Notes under the pieces: generated by a model | Database searches by the model: none | What the model was told of the DNA's origin: nothing | Seen by the model: the letters and a program-made list of their open reading frames with translations, nothing else | Part shown: piece after piece, positions 50,444 to 58,598 of the stretch | Position numbering within the stretch: position 1 is the stretch's first letter | How the letters are laid out: each line of letters starts with the position of its first letter | Program-made: the position numbers and the translations under genes | Source: Natranaeroarchaeum sp042663585 | GTDB lineage: Archaea; Halobacteriota; Halobacteria; Halobacteriales; Natronoarchaeaceae | Assembly: GCF_042663585.1 (NCBI RefSeq) | Contig: NZ_JBHTAN010000006.1 | Span: 1,922,001 to 1,986,000, forward strand | Direction of reading: 5' to 3' | DNA: 64,000 bases

Positions 50444-51685
50444 ATGGATTACAGTCACCGCTACCACGCTTATCCGACACAAGAGGTAGCGGAAGGACTG
50501 AAACACCATCTCGACGTTCATCGCCAACTCTACAACCACGTCCGCTGGGACTATACAAACAGTCCCGAAGACGACAAACCGTCCGAATACGACCAGAACA
50601 ATAAACTCCCCGAGTGGAAGCGCGAGTGGCCAGTGTTCAGCGACCTGCACTCGAAAGCCGCACAAGCTACTGTCGCTCGCTTCCACCGCAACCTCTCGAA
50701 CCTTCGCAAGAAGAAAGAAAAGGGATACAAGGTTGGTCGGCTCAAGCGGCAAGCACCCGCAGAGTATCGAAGTGTGACGTACAGTCAGTCCGGTTTCGAC
50801 CTCGATGAAAAGAGGGGCCACGACAAGTACGCATACGTCCGCTTCAGCCAAATCGGATGGGTGAAAATCCGGTACTCGCGTCCAATCCCCGACCGCGCCA
50901 CCATCAAAGAGGTCACGTTCAAGAAGGAGACGACTGGTGAGTGGTTCGTCTCATTCGGACTGGATACCGACGATGCTGACTTGCCCGAGAAACCGGATAA
51001 AGAATCACTTGACGCAACCAATAGCGTTGGCGTTGACCTTGGCATCCTGAACTACATCCACACCAGCGATGGCAAGACCGTTGATTGGCTCGATCTTGAA
51101 GCCGAACACGAGCGACTCCGCAGAGAGCAACGCAAACTCTCGTGGAAAGAACAAGGGTCAAACAACTACGAGAAACAACGGGTTGAACTGGCGAAGGTGA
51201 AGCGTCACATTCGCCGGAAGGTGCTGGACTACCAGCACAAGATAACGACATGGCTCGTCCGCGAGTACGATGCCGTGTTCGTTGAAGATTTGGACGTGAA
51301 AAAGATGTTAGAGCAGTCGCATAACGCTCGCAACAAGCAGGATGCGGCGTGGCGGCAGTTCATCACGCTCCTCGAATACAAGGCTGAGCTGTACGGCTGT
51401 CACGTCGTGCAAGTCGAAGCCCGAGGCACAACCAAAGAGTGTGCGTCGTGTGGCGTGGAGACAACGAAGCCCATTTGGGTCAGGGAACACTCCTGCCCCT
51501 CGTGCGGCTTCGAGACAGACAGGGATGCGAACGCGGCAATGAACGTCTTGCAGAGGGGCTTTTCTGAGTTAGGGCTGGGATGGCCCGAAGACACGCCTGT
51601 GGAGACTGTGGCCGCTACGGACAGGGCTCTGTTTGAGTCTGTGTCTGCAAGTCACGTCGTAGAAACAGGAAGCTTGCCCTCGTGA
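50444..51685 (+). CDS. tnpB: RNA-guided endonuclease TnpB (IS1341 family)
   Basis: 413 aa. RuvC-like nuclease ancestral to Cas12. The catalytic triad is intact: Asp198 (GVDLG), Glu281 (VFVEDL) and Asp361 (DRDANAAMN). A zinc knuckle pair C333-C336 / C351-C354 (CASCG ... CPSCG) lies between the last two. The N-terminal HTH/OB part begins MDYSHRYHAYPTQE. Lys-rich composition and lower GC than neighbours indicate recent mobility. The guide (omega/reRNA) would be transcribed from the 3' end through the right hairpin. TnpB promotes retention of its element by cutting empty sites. Confidence 0.92.
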   Translation: MDYSHRYHAYPTQEVAEGLKHHLDVHRQLYNHVRWDYTNSPEDDKPSEYDQNNKLPEWKREWPVFSDLHSKAAQATVARFHRNLSNLRKKKEKGYKVGRLKRQAPAEYRSVTYSQSGFDLDEKRGHDKYAYVRFSQIGWVKIRYSRPIPDRATIKEVTFKKETTGEWFVSFGLDTDDADLPEKPDKESLDATNSVGVDLGILNYIHTSDGKTVDWLDLEAEHERLRREQRKLSWKEQGSNNYEKQRVELAKVKRHIRRKVLDYQHKITTWLVREYDAVFVEDLDVKKMLEQSHNARNKQDAAWRQFITLLEYKAELYGCHVVQVEARGTTKECASCGVETTKPIWVREHSCPSCGFETDRDANAAMNVLQRGFSELGLGWPEDTPVETVAATDRALFESVSASHVVETGSLPS

Positions 51686-51695
51686 GAGCAGGATT

Positions 51696-51717
51696 CCCCG
51701 CGCCACCGTGCGCGGGG
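51696..51717 (+). ncRNA. Right-end hairpin, probable 3' part of the TnpB guide RNA scaffold
   Basis: A perfect 8-bp stem CCCCGCGC (51696-51703) / GCGCGGGG (51710-51717) with loop CACCGT, 11-32 bp after the tnpB stop. In TnpB systems the guide RNA scaffold overlaps the 3' end of tnpB and the element's right end; the bases after about 51718 would be the guide. The exact boundary is inferred. Confidence 0.5.
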
Positions 51718-51772
51718 TAACATTCAATTCGAAGCCGCCGGTGTAGCTCTCGACGTACTGAAACGGATCAGA

Positions 51773-51780
51773 AATTTAAG
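51773..51780 (+). promoter_or_regulatory. TATA box for the RND leader ORF and transporter
   Basis: AATTTAAG is centred about 29 bp before the ATG at 51806, so transcription should begin at or just before that codon. Confidence 0.5.
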
Positions 51781-51805
51781 TATGCCGGGCGATCACAGGG
51801 AGGGT

Positions 51806-51901
51806 ATGAAGCCAATCCCCGCCGAGACGGCTACAGTGCCGTACTCGATCCCCTCCCGTCAGCCGACCGCCCTCCAGCCACCGACCGCCCCGGATAGATG
51901 A
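51806..51901 (+). CDS. 31-codon leader ORF coupled to the RND transporter
   Basis: 31 aa, beginning MKPIPAETATVPYSIP and Pro/Thr/Ser-rich throughout, with no membrane segment. Its TGA (51899-51901) overlaps the transporter ATG (51898) as ATGA, and a TATA box lies at the leaderless distance from its own ATG. AGGGAGGGT directly precedes the ATG. Translating it would deliver ribosomes to the transporter start, so it looks like a regulatory leader peptide or a small partner. No homologue is recalled. Confidence 0.5.
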   Translation: MKPIPAETATVPYSIPSRQPTALQPPTAPDR

Positions 51902-54477
51902 GCGGTGGCATCATCGACCGGTACGCGGACACCCTCGTCGAGAACAGCAAACTCGTCATCCTCCTCTTGCTCGCCGCTACTGCGCTCGTCGCGGCCGGTC
52001 CCGTCCTCGACGACACCGAAGGCGGTGATATCGGTCAGTTTGCGACCGGGTCAGCAGAAGAAGCGGCCCAGGAGGAAATCGGGGCCACGTACGGTGAAGA
52101 CGAGGGAGCAGTCACTCAGATCGTCGTCCGCGACGAGGGGGGTGACGTCCTCACCCGCGAATCACTGCTCGACGGCCTCTATCTCCAGCAGGAGATACGT
52201 GAAGAGGACGCGACAGACGCCACACTGCAGGAGGATAACGCCATCGGTGGCGTCGAGAACGTCGTCGCGACGGCGGCCTACTTCCAGCAGCAAGCGCAGT
52301 CGGGCCCCCCCGTCGAGGGAGAACCGACGCTTGCCGAACAGATCCATGCCCTCGAAGCCCTCGATGAGGAGGACGTCGACGCCCTGCTCGGCGACGTGCT
52401 CGATCCGGCGACCGAGACGCCCGGTCCGGACGCCACGGCCTTCCTGCCGTCGAGCTACGAGCCAGGAACGACGACCGCCGACGCCCGCCTCACCTTCGTC
52501 TTCCACGCCAGCGCGGACTCGGTCGAGGGCGGCGAGGACGCAATCGGCGACGCCCAACTGGCTATCGACGGCCTCGTCGACGAGCGGTTCGACGACGCGT
52601 TCGCTTTCGGCGGCGGCATCACCGACGACGCCTCGACGCGGGCGGTCGGGGACAGTTTCGCCATCATCACGCCCGTCGCGCTGGTACTCGTCCTCGCCGT
52701 CCTCGGCGTCGCCTACCGCGACCTCGTCGACGTCCTCGTCGGCGTGTTCGGCATCGCCGTCGTAATGGCGTGGCTTGCGGGCATTCAGGGCTGGCTCTCG
52801 ATTCCCTCCAGCCAACTGCTGATCGCCGTCCCCTTCCTGGTGATCGGTCTCAGCATCGACTACTCGCTTCACGTCGTCATGCGCTATCGGGAGGCCAGAG
52901 AGGGACGACTGCGTGACGACGGTCCCGACGCGACGGTCCCCCGCGAACCGACGGCGGCGATGCGACTCGGCGTCGCGAGCGTCGTCCTCGCGCTCGCGGC
53001 CGCGACGTTCTCGACCGGTATCGGCTTTCTCTCGAACTACGTTAGCCCACTGGCAGCGATCCAGGACTTCGCACTGTTGAGCGCGGGCGGCATCCTCGCG
53101 ACGCTGATCGTGTTCGGCACGCTCGTCCCGGCGGTGAAACTGGAACTCGAACAGTTACTCGCCAGATTCGGCCGCGAGCGACGCAACGCCGCAGTCGGCG
53201 TGGGTACGGGACCGATCAACCGAACGCTGACCGGTATCGTCTCGCTCGTCCAGCGCCGTCCCGTCGCGGTGCTCGTGCTCGCGCTCTTGCTTGCCTCCGC
53301 GGGGGCGTACGGCGCGACCGGTATCGACACCGAGTTCAACCAGGCCGATTTCCTGCCCGAGGATCCGCCTGACTGGGTCAAGTCGATACCCGGGCCGCTC
53401 TCGCCGGGAGATTACGACGTTCGCGCAAACGCCGCCTATCTCGGCGACAACTTCCGCCAGCAGGGCGCGGGGACGGAGACACAGATACTCGTCAGGGGAG
53501 AGGTCACCGATCCCGACGTGTTGGCGGCGATGGACGAGGCGACAGCGCCGCCCGAGTCCGGGAGTACCGTCGTCGCTCGACCGGACGGGAACGCCGCGGT
53601 CGACAGCCCCGCGAGCGTGCTGCGCGACGTCGCCGCCGAGAACGACCAACTCGCCGACGCCATCGACGCGCGCGACGAGACCGGAAATGGACTACCCGAC
53701 GAGGACGTCGCGGCGGTCTACGATACGCTCTACGACGTCGCGCCGGAGCGTGCTGGAGAGGTCCTCTACCGAAGCGGCGACGAGTACGAGAGCGCTCGCC
53801 TGTTCGTCGGCGTGCAGGGCGACGCGTCCGCCCAGTCAGTCGCCGACGACACCCGTATGATCGCCGACGGCATCGCGGCGACCGACGCCGTCTCCGCCAC
53901 CGCGACCGGCGGGCCGGTACTCACCGCCGTTCAGCAGGACGCTCTGCTGGAGACGCTGGTGCAGGCGTTCGCGGTGACGCTCGTGGTCATCATGGCGTTT
54001 CTCTCCCTGCTGTACTTCATCCGGCACGGCGCGCCGGACCTCGCCATCGTCACTATCACGCCAGTCCTGATCGCGCTCGCGTGGCTACTCGGGACGATGT
54101 CCGCGCTCGGCATCCCGTTCAACAGCGAGACGGCCGTCATCACCAGCCTCGCCATCGGACTGGGTGTCGACTACAGCATCCACCTGAGCGAGCGCATTCA
54201 GGACGAACTGGTCGAGGGCAACGGCGCCTCGCTCGACGAGGCGCTCTCGACGGCGATTGCCGGCACCGGCGGTGCGCTACTGGGGAGCGCCGCGACGACC
54301 GCGGCCGGGTTCGGCGTTCTCGCGCTGGCGCTGGCCCCACCGCTCCGGCGGTTCGGCCTCGTCACCGGGCTGAGCATCGTCTACGCGTTCATGGCCTGTG
54401 TGATCTTGCTCCCGGTGCTGTTCGTGCTACGCGAGCGCGTCCGGGAGTGGCGTGCAGGACGGACTGCCGGGGAATGA
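51898..54477 (+). CDS. RND/MMPL superfamily transporter
   Basis: 859 aa. Two repeats, each with one membrane helix, a large extracellular loop and five further helices. Repeat 1 has KLVILLLLAATALVAAGPV and IAVPFLVIGLSIDYSLHVVMRYREAR; repeat 2 has IDTEFNQADFLPEDPP and VITSLAIGLGVDYSIHLSERI, both with the conserved GxxxDY motif of proton-driven RND pumps. MMPL/HpnN-like proteins move lipids, hopanoid-like molecules or drugs; the substrate here is unknown. Translated by coupling from the leader ORF; a four-helix protein gene follows after 50 bp. Confidence 0.9.
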   Translation: MSGGIIDRYADTLVENSKLVILLLLAATALVAAGPVLDDTEGGDIGQFATGSAEEAAQEEIGATYGEDEGAVTQIVVRDEGGDVLTRESLLDGLYLQQEIREEDATDATLQEDNAIGGVENVVATAAYFQQQAQSGPPVEGEPTLAEQIHALEALDEEDVDALLGDVLDPATETPGPDATAFLPSSYEPGTTTADARLTFVFHASADSVEGGEDAIGDAQLAIDGLVDERFDDAFAFGGGITDDASTRAVGDSFAIITPVALVLVLAVLGVAYRDLVDVLVGVFGIAVVMAWLAGIQGWLSIPSSQLLIAVPFLVIGLSIDYSLHVVMRYREAREGRLRDDGPDATVPREPTAAMRLGVASVVLALAAATFSTGIGFLSNYVSPLAAIQDFALLSAGGILATLIVFGTLVPAVKLELEQLLARFGRERRNAAVGVGTGPINRTLTGIVSLVQRRPVAVLVLALLLASAGAYGATGIDTEFNQADFLPEDPPDWVKSIPGPLSPGDYDVRANAAYLGDNFRQQGAGTETQILVRGEVTDPDVLAAMDEATAPPESGSTVVARPDGNAAVDSPASVLRDVAAENDQLADAIDARDETGNGLPDEDVAAVYDTLYDVAPERAGEVLYRSGDEYESARLFVGVQGDASAQSVADDTRMIADGIAATDAVSATATGGPVLTAVQQDALLETLVQAFAVTLVVIMAFLSLLYFIRHGAPDLAIVTITPVLIALAWLLGTMSALGIPFNSETAVITSLAIGLGVDYSIHLSERIQDELVEGNGASLDEALSTAIAGTGGALLGSAATTAAGFGVLALALAPPLRRFGLVTGLSIVYAFMACVILLPVLFVLRERVREWRAGRTAGE

Positions 54478-54527
54478 CGGCCAGAAACGACAACCCACTT
54501 GTCGGTGGCGACGCGTAGTCCGATTCG

Positions 54528-54950
54528 ATGGACTGGACCGGAGTCGGCGAGTTGGTCGACGAACACCAGGAGATAGTGCGTTCTGTACTGTCGCTCGCGT
54601 ACATCCTCGCCATCCTGCTGGTCGGTGCGGTGCTGGTCGGTGATCCGACGAGTAACTACCCGATCATCTCCGATGCCGTCGGTCTCGTGCTCGTCGTCCA
54701 CGCCTACCGGACGGGGAACCTGGCGGCGCTGGGATCGACGCTGTTGCTCGTCGCCGCGCTCGGCATCTGGTTCCTGATCGCCTCGCCGTCGCTTCCCGGC
54801 GTCGATATCGGCGCGCTCGTCCCCGCGAGCGTTCCGTCGGAAGCGGTCCCGCCCATCGGACTTGCGGCAGTGCTCGCCGTCGGCTACGCGCTCACGGTTG
54901 CGGAGGTCCTGCCACAGCTAGATCGGGTCGTCGCCGAACGTGTCCAGTAA
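54528..54950 (+). CDS. Membrane protein downstream of the RND transporter
   Basis: 140 aa. Four hydrophobic segments (about 20-40, 48-60, 64-85, 107-127) and a short amphipathic C-terminus (EVLPQLDRVVAERVQ). No recognised motif. Same strand and 50 bp after the RND gene, so possibly in its operon. Convergent with the CARF-like regulator. Confidence 0.68.
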   Translation: MDWTGVGELVDEHQEIVRSVLSLAYILAILLVGAVLVGDPTSNYPIISDAVGLVLVVHAYRTGNLAALGSTLLLVAALGIWFLIASPSLPGVDIGALVPASVPSEAVPPIGLAAVLAVGYALTVAEVLPQLDRVVAERVQ

Positions 54951-54972
54951 GGGACCGGGCGGACGGAAGGAG

Positions 54973-55869
54973 CTACTCGCTGTCGTTCGAGTGCGCACGG
55001 ACCCAGAGTTCACCGATGCGCGACAGGCTGGTCCGGTGGGATTTGCCGTGTGACTCCTGTTCGATGTAGCCTTTCCCGCCGGGGCCGAGCAGGTCGACGT
55101 TGTAGATCACTTTCGAGCGGAAGCTATCGGTGTACTCCTCGTTGAGTTCGCGTGCCAGCGCCTCGGCCAACTCGGAGACGCTCTCGAACTCGCCGTGCTC
55201 GCCCAGCGTGAAGAGGATTAGCTCCTCGAACGGCTTGACGTTCGAGAAGGAGGCGACCGGTAGCTCGACGATGTGGCTGCCGTCGATCTCCTTCGCACCG
55301 ATGGTCGTCCCGCGCTCGTCGAACTCCGAGAGCAGGTCGGTGGCGCTGTCGAGGCGCTCGTCGAGGCGCTCTCCGGGGACCTCGGACTCCTCCTGCAGCG
55401 TCTCCAGTAGCTCTCGTTGTTTGCGTAGCTCTTTGGCGAGTTCGGTCTCCAGATACTTTTCGGGTGCCGTGTAGTAGGTGTGGATCTTATCGCGGTCCTC
55501 CTGGCGCTCGACCATGATCGAGTGGGCCGCGGTGGCGAACGCAAACGAGATGGTCCGCGGCATCGCACTGATGTTCACCCAGACCTCGTTGCCCCGATCC
55601 AGTTCGTCGTTGATGAGGTCGAACGCCTGCTCGAAGGCGGCGTCGTAGTCGTAGACGTCGTCGAGGACGAACCGATCCGTCTCCGCGCCGAGCAGGTTCT
55701 GGAAGTCCTTGTCCAGTTTTTCCGAAAGGTGCTGTGCGTACTGAACGTTCTCCTCGCTGCCGACGGCCCCTTCGAGAAGGATCACCCGGTCGACGTCCTG
55801 CTGATCGCGGACCAGGGGCGCGATCAGCCGGTCGTAATCGAAGCCGACCGGCACGATGTGTGTCTGCAT
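54973..55869 (-). CDS. HFX_2341-family regulator (CARF-like domain plus winged helix)
   Basis: 298 aa. The N-terminal half (about 1-145) is a Rossmann-like domain starting MQTHIVPVGFDYDRLIAPL, with VWVNISAMPRTISFAFATAA resembling the ligand loop of CARF/Csa3-type sensors; a coiled linker (KELRKQRELLETLQEE) leads to a C-terminal winged helix (about 205-290, FEELILFTLGEHGEFESVSELA). Such DUF6293 proteins are common in haloarchaea outside CRISPR loci. No CRISPR genes are near. The ligand could be a cyclic oligonucleotide or dinucleotide; not testable here. Confidence 0.82.
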   Translation of the reverse strand: MQTHIVPVGFDYDRLIAPLVRDQQDVDRVILLEGAVGSEENVQYAQHLSEKLDKDFQNLLGAETDRFVLDDVYDYDAAFEQAFDLINDELDRGNEVWVNISAMPRTISFAFATAAHSIMVERQEDRDKIHTYYTAPEKYLETELAKELRKQRELLETLQEESEVPGERLDERLDSATDLLSEFDERGTTIGAKEIDGSHIVELPVASFSNVKPFEELILFTLGEHGEFESVSELAEALARELNEEYTDSFRSKVIYNVDLLGPGGKGYIEQESHGKSHRTSLSRIGELWVRAHSNDSE

Positions 55870-55977
55870 ATCCGATCATTGGCGGCGTGGCTTAAGAATC
55901 TCCGCAAGTCGTCCCGGCCCCTGCAAGGCTGGCACGAATAGACGGCGTTTAGTGGAGCGAGCGAGAGCATCTACGTA

Positions 55978-56985
55978 ATGGCGACACCCGATAGAGACGA
56001 CTCCGCGCAGCAATCCGAACACGGAGCGCCCGCGGAAGGGAAAGTAGTCCGCGACCGCTTCGAGACGGACGAGGTGTTCCAGCGGATCATCGCGGCCGCC
56101 GACGAGGAGATCGATATCGGGCTGCGTGAACTGTTCTTCAGCAGTCTGGCCGGCGGCTTCGCCATCACGCTCACGTTTCTCGTCTACGCCTCTATGACTG
56201 CATCGACAGGGAGCCATCCCGTCCTGAGCGGGATCCTCTACCCGATCGGTTTCGTCTACATCATTCTCGGCGGCTACCAGCTATACACCGAGAACACGCT
56301 CCCTCCGGTCGCGCTCTTTCTCGAACGCCTCGCGAGCCTCCCCGCTCTCCTCCGTATCTGGGGCGTCGTGATCGTCGGGAACTTCGCCGGCGGGACGATG
56401 GGCGCGCTGATCCTCGCACAGACGGGCGTGTTCGGCGATCCGGCGGCCCTCGCGGCGACGGACCTCGCGATGAAGGGGATCGACACCCCCTTCTGGGATC
56501 TGTTCTTCAAGGGCGGCTTCGCGGGGCTGATCGTCGCCGGTGTCGTCTGGCTCGACTACGCCGTCCGCGACACCATCACGCGCTTTTTCCTCATCTACAT
56601 GGCGTTTCTGATGATCCCCTACGCCGATCTGTTTCACGTCGTCGTCTCCTTCACGGAGTTGATGTATCTGGTCTTCCTCGGCGAACCGGTGCTCCTGTCC
56701 GGACTGACAGGGTTCATCCTGCCGGTGTTGCTCGGTAACACCATCGGCGGCGTCGTACTGGTCACCGTCGTCAACTACTTCCAGACGACCGAACGGCGCG
56801 TCGAAGAGGCCCGGCGGGACGGCGTCGAACGACAGCTATCGATCCGCGAGTGGATCATGGGCGGCGCGGCCGGACGCGGCTACGTCCCGACGACACTCCA
56901 GACCGACTCCGAACCGGAGGACCGCGGCGACGCCATCGAGTTCGACGGGAACGTCTACGTCAAACAGGAGGAGGCCGAGGACTAG
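55978..56985 (+). CDS. Formate/nitrite transporter (FNT) family channel
   Basis: 335 aa. Six hydrophobic segments after an acidic N-terminal tail: ELFFSSLAGGFAITLTFLVY starts the first helix, and GVVIVGNFAGGTMGALIL and FILPVLLGNTIGGVVLVTVVNY match the FNT pore loops (NxxG and GNxxGG). FNT pentamers pass formate, nitrite, hydrosulfide or lactate. A cytosolic C-terminus of about 70 residues is longer than in bacterial FocA. Monocistronic, divergent from the CARF-like regulator, which could control it. Confidence 0.9.
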   Translation: MATPDRDDSAQQSEHGAPAEGKVVRDRFETDEVFQRIIAAADEEIDIGLRELFFSSLAGGFAITLTFLVYASMTASTGSHPVLSGILYPIGFVYIILGGYQLYTENTLPPVALFLERLASLPALLRIWGVVIVGNFAGGTMGALILAQTGVFGDPAALAATDLAMKGIDTPFWDLFFKGGFAGLIVAGVVWLDYAVRDTITRFFLIYMAFLMIPYADLFHVVVSFTELMYLVFLGEPVLLSGLTGFILPVLLGNTIGGVVLVTVVNYFQTTERRVEEARRDGVERQLSIREWIMGGAAGRGYVPTTLQTDSEPEDRGDAIEFDGNVYVKQEEAED

Positions 56986-57044
56986 GGTCGTGGTAGGGGG
57001 CGTGGCCGTCCGGGACTGACGGCAGGACGCGGTCGGGTACTCTA

Positions 57045-58442
57045 CTACAGTTGTGCAGCAGCGTCGCTGAACAGGCCGTCGAGTATCTCCGGCGTCGTGG
57101 GGTGGTAGGCGCGGTCCGGAATCTCGTGGACGTCTAGGCCCATCTCGACGGCCAACTGCATCGTCTTGGCCATCACGTCCGCGTCGGGGTGGAGCCCCTG
57201 ATAGCCGAGCACCGTCCCGTCGCCCCCGACGACGATGCTGGCGAGTCCCTCGGAGTAGTTCCGACTCCGGAAGACGCCGAGCGAGTCGACCGACTGCGTC
57301 GCGGTGACGTAGTCGATGCCGGCCGCTTCCGCGGAGTCAGCCGTGTGACCGACGCGTGCGTACGGCAGGTCGGCGAGACCGGAGAAGACGACCTGATGAG
57401 TGACGTTCTCGTAGGACTCCAGTTCTTCGGCTGCGCGATGTCTGAGGATGTTCTCGGCGGCGACTTCGCCCTCCTCCTTGGCGACATGCAGGATGGGTTC
57501 GCTCCCGTTGGCATCGCCGATGACGAACATGCGCTCGTGGTCGCGGGCCTGCATCGTGTCCTCAACCCAGCCAGGTTCGGGAGTCAGCGCCGTCGCGTCG
57601 AGTCCAAGCCGATCCAGTGCGGGCTTGCGCCCGGTGAACATGAACAACTGGTCGGCCTCGACAGTGCTCTCGGTCTCGCCGTCGTTCACCACGGCGCGGA
57701 CCCCGCCGTCATCTGTCCGTTCGAGCCGTTCGGTCCGCGTGCCGAGTCTGACGTCGATGCCGAAGGCGTCCTCGTAGTGATCGACGAGTTCGGTTCCGAA
57801 CGCCGGATCGGCGTCGGGGAGCACGGCCGGGAGCTGTTCGACCGCCGTGATATCCATTCCGGCCGCCTCGGAGAGATACGGTACCAGTTCCAGCCCGATA
57901 GCGCCAAGCCCGATGACTAGCCCGGACTCGGGGAACTCGGTCGTGTCGAAGACGTCCGCGCTACTCTGGAAGGGGACTTCTTCGATGCCGGGGATCGGCG
58001 GGACGGAAAGCGTCGACCCTGTCGCGACGACCACGTACTCCGGCTCGATAACGTCGTCGCCGACTGCAAGCCGGCGGTCGTCGAGGAACGTCGCCTCCTC
58101 CTGACGGAGGGTGACGTCGTCGCGCTCGATAATGGAGTTCATTTTCGACTGGCGTTTCCCGGTGTACATCGAGACGCTCTCGTCTTTCCGCGCGACGACC
58201 TGTTCGAGGTCGAGGTCGGGGACGTCCGCCCCGATCCGGTCGTCAGTGCGGGCGGCGAACCGCCGCTCGGCCGCCGACAGCAGTTCCTTGGACGGCATAC
58301 AGCCGGCGAGCACGCAGAGCCCGCCCCCCGGTTCGCCGTCGTCGATCAGCGTCAGTTCGAGATCGGGTTCCGCGGCAAGCCGTTCGACCACCGGTCCGGC
58401 GGCACTTCCGTGGGCACCGACAACTGCAACGTGGGTCGTCAT
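57045..58442 (-). CDS. Dihydrolipoamide dehydrogenase-like flavoprotein disulfide reductase
   Basis: 465 aa from the ATG at 58442 (MTTHVAVVGAHGSAAGPVVERL), about 27 bp after an ATTATC box. FAD-binding N-terminus, redox pair GGLCVLAGCMPSKELL (CxxxxC), NAD site LVIGLGAIGLELVPYL, FAD motif MFVIGDANG, and a C-terminal dimer domain whose catalytic His is in IPDRAYHPTTPE (HPTxxE). Pyridine-nucleotide disulfide oxidoreductase. No E2/E3 partner genes adjoin, so it may act on lipoamide, mercury, a low-molecular-weight thiol or another substrate. Confidence 0.88.
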   Translation of the reverse strand: MTTHVAVVGAHGSAAGPVVERLAAEPDLELTLIDDGEPGGGLCVLAGCMPSKELLSAAERRFAARTDDRIGADVPDLDLEQVVARKDESVSMYTGKRQSKMNSIIERDDVTLRQEEATFLDDRRLAVGDDVIEPEYVVVATGSTLSVPPIPGIEEVPFQSSADVFDTTEFPESGLVIGLGAIGLELVPYLSEAAGMDITAVEQLPAVLPDADPAFGTELVDHYEDAFGIDVRLGTRTERLERTDDGGVRAVVNDGETESTVEADQLFMFTGRKPALDRLGLDATALTPEPGWVEDTMQARDHERMFVIGDANGSEPILHVAKEEGEVAAENILRHRAAEELESYENVTHQVVFSGLADLPYARVGHTADSAEAAGIDYVTATQSVDSLGVFRSRNYSEGLASIVVGGDGTVLGYQGLHPDADVMAKTMQLAVEMGLDVHEIPDRAYHPTTPEILDGLFSDAAAQL

Positions 58443-58598
58443 ACACGACTGTATCCGCCTGGGAAAGATAATTGTTTGGTATTGGGATTTATACACACAA
58501 CAATCGATATCACAGCTGTTAGTGCCTGAAGATTGTGTTTCGTCGTCGTCGAGACGAGCTACATCGGGAGTGGGTCCCCGGAGGAGCACGCCGCCGAC

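Larger units (their letters stand above)
50360..51717 (+). mobile_element. IS200/IS605-type element with tnpB only (IS1341-like)
   Basis: A stand-alone tnpB flanked by two similar hairpins, with no tnpA. Left hairpin: CCTCGACC / GGTCGGGG around a CACCGT loop (50360-50381). Right hairpin: CCCCGCGC / GCGCGGGG around the same CACCGT loop (51696-51717). These are given as minimal bounds; the true ends cannot be fixed without an empty site. Lacking the Y1 transposase it could move only with TnpA supplied in trans. Confidence 0.75.
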
